This document shows, one piece after another, positions 1 to 6,118 of a stretch of DNA of 7,811 bases. The translations under genes and the position numbers were made by a program. Below the pieces are notes generated by a model. That model worked only from the letters and a program-made list of their open reading frames with translations, did not search any database and had not been told where the DNA came from. The stretch is taken from the NCBI GenBank assembly GCA_021799315.1, contig JAJZAR010000065.1, forward strand, positions 1 to 7,811, read 5' to 3'. This DNA is from Thermoplasmata archaeon (GTDB taxonomy: Archaea > Thermoplasmatota > Thermoplasmata > Thermoplasmatales > Thermoplasmataceae). Positions within the stretch are counted from its first letter, which is position 1; each line of letters starts with the position of its first letter.

Positions 1-1
1 T

Positions 2-223
2 CTCGCATATCCCAGAAAACCAATCAATGAATATATTGCCATCCACGTCTTCAATTGTTGATCCTTGTGCCTTCTTGACTGCAAATTGAAACTGCTTCGT
101 GTATGTACGGGTGATTGTCTCGTATTGATCTTGTTTTTTAAGCAGAACCTTAGATTTTGGTCCGGGCAAATCAGTTATAATCTTAGGTGCTTCACTTAAA
201 CTGAACTCATACTCACTTTTCAT
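2..223 (-). CDS. gabT: Class III aminotransferase (4-aminobutyrate aminotransferase-like), N-terminal part, cut by window edge
   Basis: Reading the minus strand from an ATG at 223 gives 74 codons with no stop before the left edge. After about 18 variable residues come DLPGPKSKVLLKKQ (19-32) and AQGSTIEDVDGNIFIDWFSG (53-72). This is the usual N-terminus of PLP-dependent class III (omega) aminotransferases, especially archaeal 4-aminobutyrate/acetylornithine-type enzymes. They move the terminal amino group of an omega-amino acid to a keto acid in the cytoplasm. The catalytic lysine and PLP site lie outside the window, so substrate is not proven; GABA is favoured because a succinate-semialdehyde-type dehydrogenase lies nearby. 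The start is fixed by a strong SD, GGAGGTG at 229-235 on the minus strand, seven bases before the ATG from GGAGG. That SD sits inside the end of the preceding small gene, whose stop is two bases upstream, so the two are probably co-transcribed and translationally coupled. Confidence 0.85.
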   Translation of the reverse strand, partial: MKSEYEFSLSEAPKIITDLPGPKSKVLLKKQDQYETITRTYTKQFQFAVKKAQGSTIEDVDGNIFIDWFSGICE

Positions 224-225
224 CG

Positions 226-372
226 TCACACCTCCAGAATATTCCTCATTGATGCAACTGTATCTGGAAAGGTATTTTTTGCTTGATTCACTGTCTCCAG
301 AGGATTAAATCGCAGAAACTTTTTCTTTGGGATTTCATACATTATTTTTCCGATCACAATTTTTTGTTTCAT
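226..372 (-). CDS. Small 48-residue protein or leader ORF immediately upstream of the aminotransferase
   Basis: An ATG at 372 opens 48 codons ending in TGA at 226-228. The product begins MKQKIVIGKIMYEIPKKKF and ends ASMRNILEV. It is basic at the N-terminus, has no membrane segment and no cysteines, and I do not recognise a family. It ends two bases before the aminotransferase ATG, and its last codons (GAG GTG TGA) form most of that gene's SD, which argues for a translated, coupled upstream ORF rather than chance. TATA-like elements lie upstream at 388-394 (too close for a leaderless start at 372) and at 415-421 (would give a leader of roughly 20 nt). An alternative in-frame ATG lies at 340-342. 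It may be a real small protein, a leader peptide, or the tail of a decayed gene. Confidence 0.5.
   Translation of the reverse strand: MKQKIVIGKIMYEIPKKKFLRFNPLETVNQAKNTFPDTVASMRNILEV
231..235 (-). promoter_or_regulatory. Strong Shine-Dalgarno site of the aminotransferase gene
   Basis: GGAGG on the minus strand, seven bases before the ATG at 223 and inside the end of the preceding ORF. It is the only convincing SD found in the window. This fits an internal operon gene in an archaeon where first genes tend to be leaderless. Confidence 0.7.
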
Positions 373-743
373 TTTATTCACTTAACCTATAAAACAAACA
401 GATGCACATTTGCTATAATATGTTTAGTATCATTTTAACAAGTGAGTATTTTAGAGAAAAAATTTTCCTTAGGAGTTATAAAAATGTTAAAACATTCATG
501 AAAATCCATTATGTAAATTGATAGCCTATCTGAAGATCTTAAAATGAAAGGTATATGTTAATTATATTGTTAAATACCACGAAAAGTGAAGTGAATGTAA
601 AAACGCTATAAATCTTCATTTATTTAGGTTTAATTTTCCCATGAGATCATAATAATAATCGTTTGAGGCAGATAAACGAGTCTGTCAATATTTTTTTAAC
701 ATAAATGACCTAACCGATGAGAACCGTAGTGTTGGCCTCAATT
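373..743. other. AT-rich intergenic spacer without a recognisable gene
   Basis: About 370 bases between the small ORF and the end of the IS4-type transposase relic. Only ORFs of a few codons were seen, for example an AGGAG at 472-476 followed by a five-codon ORF at 484. The part near 373-425 probably holds the promoter of the minus-strand small ORF and aminotransferase, with TATA-like stretches at 388-394 and 415-421. The downstream end of the insertion sequence should lie around 660-743, but I could not identify a terminal inverted repeat. Confidence 0.5.
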
Positions 744-1798
744 CTACAAACTACCCATGTTGAGCAAATTGTGCACAGGTCAATGCAGAATAATGCGTTG
801 TCGATTCTGTCACCCCTTCTCTGGGCTACGCCCCAGCCAATTATCTTCTTGTCCGCTGCGAATCGCGATTCTGAATTGCTTCTCTGGTGATACTTTTCCA
901 TGTAACTATGTCGTTCTTCCATTTCCGCGATCCATTGAGTGTTGCATTCTTCTTTTGCATTATGAAAACTTTCGTATTTCCCAGCTTATCCATGTATGAT
1001 GGTGATGAATAGTATATGTCGCGTCTTATTGAATTCATTTCAATTCCAGTGAAGGATAATCGCTTTATTGGTCTGTCATTAGCTTCCCTTTCAGATTTAA
1101 TGGAAGATCCGAGGCTCATATACCTCTTGGTGTCAAGATCCATTATAGAGAAGGAATATTCGAAAGCTTCTTCTTTTGGGTTTTTGAATCATTTTTTTGT
1201 CGTCTTCCATGTTAACGGGATACTCCTTTGCCTTATCCTTGAGTTTCTCTGCATATGATTCATAATTCTTCTTAACAGTAAGCTAGTATTCTGTGCCATC
1301 ACTGGTGGATCTCGAACTTGAGACACCATTCTTTTCCAGTATCAATGTATAGAGGTTGTGTATTAGCAGAACAACCTCCTCGTCCTAATACAATCTTTCA
1401 ACAGTCATGTATGACACATCTATGCCAGACACCATGAAGAATATGTCAAGTATGTTCCCGAACATCCTGTTTGATTCACAGATAAGCTCTTTATCAGGAT
1501 CGGCTTCACCTTCTACTGTAGTGCTAGGGAATGTGGAAGCCGGTGGCCTTGAATAATTATTACTGTGGATATTGCTCCTTCAATGAAAGGTTTCACATCC
1601 TTCAATGCAGTTTTGACTCTTAATGAAAACTCCTGCTGGTATGTTCCCTAGTCTCTTTGCCTTTCGGGATGTTCAGCTCCTTATTTCTTGACAAGAATAT
1701 CATTAATTTCCTCAAGTTTTTACCGAATGTCCTGGAAAGGGACATTTGCCATTTTGAAAGTAAGTGCAGACAAACGATATAAGCTTGTCTTTAGACAT
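744..1798 (-). pseudogene. Decayed IS4-family DDE transposase
   Basis: Read 5' to 3' on the minus strand, successive frames give one transposase-like chain broken by frameshifts and stops. The order is MSKDKLISFV, then LRVKTALKDVKPFIEGA, then SNRMFGNILDIFFMVSGIDV, then SRSTSDGTEY, then MNSIRRDIYYSSPSYMDKL, then MEKYHQRSNSESRFAADKK, then GWGVAQRRGDRIDNALFC, ending HNLLNMGSL and TAG at 744-746. The YREK signature of IS4-family transposases, Y-(2)-R-(3)-E-(6)-K, is exact: Y at 890-892, R at 881-883, E at 869-871, K at 848-850. The first Asp is probably SDGT (1298-1300), the second RRDIYY (1018-1020), and the glutamate is that of YREK. In-frame TAG codons at 1385-1387 and 1283-1285, plus frame changes near 1140, 900 and 775, show it is dead. 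The upstream end is approximate. Confidence 0.85.
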
Positions 1799-1827
1799 GC
1801 CTATCAACATCAACATATTAAACCCAT

Positions 1828-2013
1828 GTGGGCAGGGAGGTCTTTGTTCTTGATAACAAATTAAGTCTAATTCATGATCAGATTCAGGGAACACTCGAAA
1901 GAACAGTGACAAGGCAAGAAAGCTCAGCTAAATCAGACGTTCCTAGACGATATCTCGGGAAAAGGGTATATGTCATAATTACAAACGCAGATTTGAAAAA
2001 AGATCAGGAATAG
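1828..2013 (+). CDS. Small transposon-associated protein, DUF2080-like
   Basis: A GTG at 1828 opens 61 codons. The second half, ERTVTRQESSAKSDVPRRYL followed by GKRVYVIITN, follows the pattern of the archaeal 'putative transposon-encoded protein' family DUF2080. Those are short AbrB-like proteins with a pattern like V-x-x-x-G-x-S-A-x-x-x-x-P-x-x-x-x-G-K-x-V-x-V-I. They are commonly encoded beside archaeal transposases; their role is unknown, and DNA binding is only suspected. The gene lies head-to-head with the IS4-type relic and may belong to that element or to one now lost. A TAA at 1819-1821 blocks upstream extension. Neither an SD nor a well-placed TATA box precedes the GTG, so the 5' end could be truncated. 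The reading frame itself is undamaged. Family assignment is from pattern recall, not a search. Confidence 0.5.
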   Translation: MGREVFVLDNKLSLIHDQIQGTLERTVTRQESSAKSDVPRRYLGKRVYVIITNADLKKDQE

Positions 2014-2046
2014 AGCCAAACACCCTAAATATGAAAGTTGTAAAAA

Positions 2047-2053
2047 ATAAATA
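2047..2053 (+). promoter_or_regulatory. TATA-like box for a leaderless amidase transcript
   Basis: ATAAATA preceded by an A-rich stretch resembling a BRE. It is centred 26 bases before the GTG at 2076, the same spacing seen before the Lrp and dehydrogenase genes. It would fall inside the coding region if the amidase began at the upstream ATG at 2031. Confidence 0.4.
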
Positions 2054-2075
2054 CCTGCCATCATATAAGTATTGT

Positions 2076-3416
2076 GTGATAAAGGTTAGAGGTTTTCGGA
2101 TTGCAGACTTATTACTCCTTAACATCAAGAGTCGAAAAAATAATTCAATGAAATTGTTCAATAATCTCAAAGAAAGCATACTAAAGTATGACAGTCGGAT
2201 CCACGCATTTTCTGAAATCTTGAATTCCCCAGATTTAGAGAGTGGAATTGAATATAAGATACCGTTTTCAGCCAAAGACATAATAGATACAGCAGGCATT
2301 AGAACGACATATGGAAGTAAAATTTATAGCAATAATATACCAAAAAAAGACGCTGCGATTTTAAGGAATATTAAGATGGCTGGGGGAATTTTACAGGGAA
2401 AAACGAACACTCACGAATTTGCAATGGGAATTATAACCCCACAGTGCACAAACCCTTGGAATCCTGAAAGAATAACTGGTGGCTCAAGTGGAGGTTCGGC
2501 TGCAGCTGTAGCGGCCTGTTTCTCACCATTTTCAATAGGGACAGATACTGCAGGTTCTATCCGGATACCCGCCTCTTTTTGTGGTGTTACTGGCATAAAA
2601 CCAACCAACGGCATACTTCCCCTAAGTGGAATATTTCCAGAAGCCCCCTCACTCGATACAGTTGGGCCAATAGCCAGATTTGCGTCAGATATTCCATTAA
2701 TTCTTCGATGGATGGGTGCAAAGTTGCCAGTGCCTTCAGATAAAATAAATTTCCCTATAGAAGTAGGAATAATAAAAGAACTTTTTGAGCAATCAAGAAA
2801 TTATGTGCGTGATATAAATTTGCATTTCCTTGACAAAATGGCCCAAGATCATTTAATTGCAATTTCCGAGCTGTCTATTCCAGAGATTGAAGAGGTGGCA
2901 ATAAAAGATGACATTATGGACAGTGCAGAAAATTTTTACATTCATAAGAGGTTGTTTAGCGTTCAGAGTAATATGTACTCAGAGGCATCTAGAATGCAGC
3001 TTCAAAAATCCTCAGAAATAACTGCATATGCATATATTGATGCCAAGAATTTAAGGAAAAAATGGAAGAGAAAAATGAATGAAATATTCAAGAGGTACGC
3101 TGTGGTTTTGTCTCCCACTACCCCAGATATTGCTCCGAAACGCTCTGACGCATTAAACAGAGATTCTGAGTTTTTCCTCAATTTCATGAAGCTTACTAAT
3201 CCTTTCAACTTCAGTGCAACACCAAGCATAACAATTCCAAGTGGATTCCATGAAAATATGCCTATAGGAATCCAGATCTCAGGACCGAGAATGAGTGATT
3301 TATTTATCTCCAAGGTTGCAGAGGAATTCCAAAAGACTACAGATTTCCACTTATTTGCACCGAGGCCCTATGTGAATGAATACAATGAAATAATAGATAG
3401 CTTATGGTATAAATGA
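2076..3416 (+). CDS. Amidase-signature family hydrolase
   Basis: The 446-residue product is a typical length for an amidase-signature (GatA/FAAH-type) serine hydrolase, which cleaves carboxamides to acid plus ammonia. Numbered from the GTG at 2076, the Ser-cisSer-Lys triad is complete: Lys67 in PFSAKD, cis-Ser137 in GGSSGGSAAA, nucleophile Ser161 in GTDTAGSIRIP. The 24-residue Ser-Ser spacing is normal. The C-terminal half has LSPTTPDIAP and MPIGIQISGPR, also family-typical. No signal peptide or membrane segment is seen, so it is probably cytoplasmic. The open frame begins at ATG 2031, but the GTG is preferred because a TATA-like box lies 26 bases before it; IADLLLLNIKS still aligns with the GatA N-terminal helix, so a start at ATG 2148 would cut into the fold. 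No GatB or GatC gene adjoins it, arguing against tRNA amidation. Substrate is unknown; an omega-amino amide feeding the neighbouring GABA-type pathway is possible. Confidence 0.88.
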   Translation: MIKVRGFRIADLLLLNIKSRKNNSMKLFNNLKESILKYDSRIHAFSEILNSPDLESGIEYKIPFSAKDIIDTAGIRTTYGSKIYSNNIPKKDAAILRNIKMAGGILQGKTNTHEFAMGIITPQCTNPWNPERITGGSSGGSAAAVAACFSPFSIGTDTAGSIRIPASFCGVTGIKPTNGILPLSGIFPEAPSLDTVGPIARFASDIPLILRWMGAKLPVPSDKINFPIEVGIIKELFEQSRNYVRDINLHFLDKMAQDHLIAISELSIPEIEEVAIKDDIMDSAENFYIHKRLFSVQSNMYSEASRMQLQKSSEITAYAYIDAKNLRKKWKRKMNEIFKRYAVVLSPTTPDIAPKRSDALNRDSEFFLNFMKLTNPFNFSATPSITIPSGFHENMPIGIQISGPRMSDLFISKVAEEFQKTTDFHLFAPRPYVNEYNEIIDSLWYK

Positions 3417-3548
3417 TGTCTTATTTGATGGTGTTTCATGCGTATTTAAAATTTTTACGTTTCATACGACATAACTCACGATAAAATTACTGCGTGCGGC
3501 ATGAATAGAGAAATAATTTCGTATAAATTAATGCCTAAAGCCTATATA

Positions 3549-3562
3549 GAAACCATATTAAT
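3549..3562 (+). promoter_or_regulatory. Candidate BRE/TATA element of the permease gene
   Basis: GAAACC followed by ATATTAAT, with the TATA-like part centred about 26 bases before the ATG at 3584, fits a leaderless start. A competing TATATA at 3543-3548 would instead give a leader of roughly a dozen bases. No SD is visible in either case. Confidence 0.4.
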
Positions 3563-3584
3563 TAAAATATTGTTCGATATTTTA
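3563..3584 (+). promoter_or_regulatory. Inverted repeat abutting the permease start, possible operator
   Basis: TAAAATAT at 3563-3570 and its exact reverse complement ATATTTTA at 3577-3584 are separated by six bases (TGTTCG). The repeat covers the interval between the TATA box and the start codon. A bound regulator there would block the transcription start. Archaeal Lrp-type repressors often use AT-rich dyads at such positions. AT-rich composition makes short dyads common, so this is only suggestive. Confidence 0.35.
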
Positions 3585-5044
3585 TGGACGAGAATCCCAT
3601 AAACAATGAAGTGATGTTGCAGAAAGGGGCTGTAAGTACTTTGCGAGGTATATTTCAGTCTTTTTCATATGTTGGCCCGGCAGCAGATGTAGCAATATTG
3701 TTGCTCGGTACTGTAGAGTTCTCATTGATTGCAACCCCCTTGGCAATAATTATTGCTTGGTTAATCTATGGACTTTGGATGATAACACCCTATGAGTTTT
3801 CAAAATTCAAATCAAATGCAGGCAGTTATTATGCATATTCTGCTGGAGCTACCCCTTCCGGAACATTAGGTCCTTTTGCCCTTTTTTCATGGATGGGAGA
3901 AAATTTTTCGGGACAATCGTTTGGTATTTTGGGCGTTGCAGGATTCATTTTTGCGATATCATCATACATATCTGGGATACCTTACCTTTGGATCGCATTT
4001 GCTGCTGTCATAACCCTATACATGTTTGTATTACCCTACCTTGGTATTAAAATTTCTACCAACTATATGGCCATAACTGGGATTCTGGAACTTCTAGTAC
4101 TTTTAGTGGGTTCAATTATAATCATTATAAGACTTGGAGCACACAATACAATAGCTCCATTTGAATTTCCAGCAGGGGCAATAGGTTCGTTTTTCTTTGG
4201 AGTTGTTTTTTCTATAGTCGACTTCACCGGCCTTGGTACAGTTACAACGCTTTCGGAAGAAGTAAAAGACGCAAAGAAGAAAGTGAAAAAATCACTTCTG
4301 ATTGCATGGCTCCTTGCAGGTCTTGCTTTAATTCCAGCTTCATATGCACTTGTTACCGGATGGGGACTCAGCAACATTACAAACTATGCTGCATCACCAG
4401 ATCCAGGGCTGGTGGTATTCAGAAATTATCTCGGACCAGTTGGGTTCGTATTGCTTATAATATTCACTATAAACAGTTACTTCTCTTACGGGGTATCTAA
4501 GACTAATGCAGTTAGCCGAATATGGTATTCAGGCGCACGGGACGGAGTAATTTATCCTAAATTCATGTCCAAACTTAACGCAAAACATAAAACGCCTGGA
4601 AATGTAATGATGGTTTGGCTTGGGGTGTCTTTCATCCTCGATCTTATACTCGGACTCATATATGGACCAACAACTGCAGGCTTAGTTCTTCTTACAATGG
4701 CAGGAATTGCAATCATTGTTGTGCATATAGTTTCCAACACTTCACTGACTTTATTTAGCCACAATTATCTGAAAATTAAAGGACAATCAAGCATATTATT
4801 ACATTACATTGCGCCGACTATAGCATCTGCTCTCGGGTTTATTGTAATATATTTCACAGTAGAATCAAATATCGCTACTTATATTGCCACCCCCAATGCA
4901 GTAAATCTTGCATATCTGGTAATTGTAATATTTTCCGTGTTGTGGGTAGTGATTGGAGCTACACTTGTCACACTTTACTACAAATATCGTAGACCTAAAG
5001 TGATAGCTAATGCAGGAATCTATGATGCCGAAGTAGATGACTGA
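3584..5044 (+). CDS. APC-superfamily amino acid permease
   Basis: The 486-residue product is strongly hydrophobic, with about 12 predicted membrane segments between residues 27 and 467 and short polar ends. Family marks are GPAADVA in the first segment (31-37), AGSYYAYSAG after the second (79-88), the GLGTVTTLSEEVKDA segment with a basic loop (216-235), and SGARDGVIYPKF (316-327), the conserved cytoplasmic R-D-G/P motif of amino acid-polyamine-organocation permeases (TC 2.A.3). It probably imports an amino acid or related amine across the cytoplasmic membrane by cation symport or exchange. The substrate cannot be read from sequence. The neighbouring GABA-type catabolic genes and Lrp regulator make GABA or another omega-amino acid a reasonable candidate. 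It starts 167 bases after the amidase, with its own candidate promoter and an inverted repeat at the start codon, so it need not be cotranscribed with the amidase. Confidence 0.9.
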   Translation: MDENPINNEVMLQKGAVSTLRGIFQSFSYVGPAADVAILLLGTVEFSLIATPLAIIIAWLIYGLWMITPYEFSKFKSNAGSYYAYSAGATPSGTLGPFALFSWMGENFSGQSFGILGVAGFIFAISSYISGIPYLWIAFAAVITLYMFVLPYLGIKISTNYMAITGILELLVLLVGSIIIIIRLGAHNTIAPFEFPAGAIGSFFFGVVFSIVDFTGLGTVTTLSEEVKDAKKKVKKSLLIAWLLAGLALIPASYALVTGWGLSNITNYAASPDPGLVVFRNYLGPVGFVLLIIFTINSYFSYGVSKTNAVSRIWYSGARDGVIYPKFMSKLNAKHKTPGNVMMVWLGVSFILDLILGLIYGPTTAGLVLLTMAGIAIIVVHIVSNTSLTLFSHNYLKIKGQSSILLHYIAPTIASALGFIVIYFTVESNIATYIATPNAVNLAYLVIVIFSVLWVVIGATLVTLYYKYRRPKVIANAGIYDAEVDD

Positions 5045-5056
5045 GGTAATGATGTG

Positions 5057-5070
5057 AAAAATGCATTTTT
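5057..5070 (+). terminator. Possible transcription terminator after the permease
   Basis: AAAAATGCATTTTT is a perfect 14-base palindrome starting 13 bases after the permease stop codon. It ends in five T residues on the plus strand. Archaeal termination relies mainly on T-runs, so this is plausible but weak. Confidence 0.3.
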
Positions 5071-5131
5071 GCCACAGTAGTGAAAGGCCCGTGTAAATTG
5101 ACCTTTTAAATTTATAATTATTTACCTACAC

Positions 5132-5420
5132 CTACAACATTACATTTTCATTGAGGAATTTCCTTTTCCAGCTTTTTGCAAATGTCTGGCTGGTTGATAA
5201 CCACAGGAAGCTTTTTCTTATCCGGCCCTTCATATCCTCTTAAGGATTTACTGATGTGGCTGGCGCAATTCCCTTTACACTTGTCCAGTTGGATTCCATG
5301 GAATTCAGGCCAGGAGAAGGTGGAGGGATGAATGCGAGTGTTATATCCAACAGCCCGACGGTTTCTGCGACAAGCTGTGAATGATGTGATATTAAGGTGT
5401 CCAGTATAGGTCTTACTTTC
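5132..5420 (-). pseudogene. Decayed IS630-family transposase, C-terminal remnant
   Basis: On the minus strand, one frame ending at TAG 5132-5134 reads PILDTLISHHSQLVAETVG, then DITLAFIPPPSPGLNSMESN, and finally KSWKRKFLNENVM. This matches the C-terminal catalytic half of IS630/Tc1-mariner-type transposases, where a second Asp (here 5399-5401, in ILDT for the usual LDN) precedes the block ITL-x-F-x-P-P-x-S-P-x-L-N-x-x-E-x-x-W. The final acidic residue of that block is retained (Glu at 5294-5296). The frame is broken by TAA at 5240-5242, and upstream sequence continues only in other frames, so the gene is dead and 5'-truncated. A longer open frame on the same strand (5148-5426) is a shadow of it. 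The relic sits between the permease and its probable regulator and occupies most of this 567-base gap. Confidence 0.7.
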
Positions 5421-5577
5421 CCTCACATAAGAAACGGTACACTATCCTGACACGATACCTGTCTATTTCTGTAGTCTGATTTCCTAAAACACCGCGTGTA
5501 ACTGCAAGGTAATGAATAAGGAAAAAATCCTTTTAATCCAATTTTTAAAGAAATTTTAGACATACAATAAGGCAAGT

Positions 5578-5591
5578 GAGAAATAATATAG
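5578..5591 (+). promoter_or_regulatory. TATA-like promoter of the Lrp-type regulator
   Basis: GAGAAATAATATAG, with the TATA-like part centred about 25-26 bases before the ATG at 5612. This is the expected geometry for a leaderless archaeal transcript. It excludes the GTG at 5576 as the start, because that codon lies upstream of the box. Confidence 0.5.
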
Positions 5592-5611
5592 TAAAAAACA
5601 ATGGACACGAT

Positions 5612-6118
5612 ATGTTAGATCGATTCGATCTTAGAATATTAAATCTTCTCAAAGATAATTCAGAAATATCTCTTTCAGATATAGGGAAAAGGATTGGAAT
5701 TTTCTCGCCTTCTGCTGTAAGCAAGAGGATACACGAACTCAAAGATCAAGGCTATATCAAGAAATACGTTGCATTGCTAGATTTTGAGAAAATGGGTTAC
5801 GATTTTCTTACGATAACATTTATTAAGACGAGATATGAGAAGAACTATGCCAGGATAGTAGGGGAAAAATTGCAAAAGCTTCCAAACGTGGTCGCCGTTT
5901 ATTTCATTTTAGGCGACATAGATTTTATTATGTTTACAATCAATAGAAACAGGAAAGAATATCTAACAACTATGGAAACTCTCACGGCAATGGAGGAGAT
6001 AGAAAGAAGCGATTCCCGCGTTGTTGCATACACACTGAAAGACATAGGGTTTGATAACATTAATTTGCTGGATGACATGAACCACATGGCAGATGAACAC
6101 TTAACTAAAAGTCAGTGA
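5612..6118 (+). CDS. Lrp/AsnC-family transcriptional regulator
   Basis: The 168-residue product starts MLDRFDLRILNLLKDNSEIS, the classic N-terminus of Lrp/AsnC proteins. A winged helix-turn-helix spans about residues 4-50, with LSDIGKRIGIFSPSAVSKRI at 21-40 as its core. The C-terminal RAM (ligand-sensing, oligomerising) domain runs from about 65 to 142, with FILGDIDFIMFT at 98-109 as its conserved loop. Length is normal. Such proteins bind DNA as dimers to octamers and respond to amino acids. The ATG at 5612 is chosen over a GTG at 5576 because the promoter lies between them and family members begin here. It likely controls the flanking permease and dehydrogenase genes, and perhaps itself. 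Its last seven bases overlap the convergent aldehyde dehydrogenase gene. Confidence 0.9.
   Translation: MLDRFDLRILNLLKDNSEISLSDIGKRIGIFSPSAVSKRIHELKDQGYIKKYVALLDFEKMGYDFLTITFIKTRYEKNYARIVGEKLQKLPNVVAVYFILGDIDFIMFTINRNRKEYLTTMETLTAMEEIERSDSRVVAYTLKDIGFDNINLLDDMNHMADEHLTKSQ

Noticed and set aside
472..500. AGGAG followed by an ATG at 484 in the intergenic spacer
   Set aside because: The ORF is only five codons long and no longer continuation exists in any frame; probably chance.
683..693. The 11-mer TGTCAATATTT shared with 7584-7594, both near the 3' ends of minus-strand transposase-like genes
   Set aside because: An 11-base match is expected by chance in an AT-rich window of this size, and the flanks do not match as insertion-sequence ends would.
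1016..1258. An 80-codon plus-strand open frame and similar short frames at 757-999
   Set aside because: They are antisense to the IS4-type transposase relic, whose residues explain the sequence.
3428..3470. Two GTTTCAT-containing copies and a CGTA...TACG dyad after the amidase
   Set aside because: The repeats are short and imperfect, and neither a clear hairpin terminator nor an operator can be supported.
5148..5426. A 92-codon minus-strand open frame
   Set aside because: It has no recognisable family; the +1-shifted frame over the same bases gives the IS630 transposase block, so this frame is a shadow.
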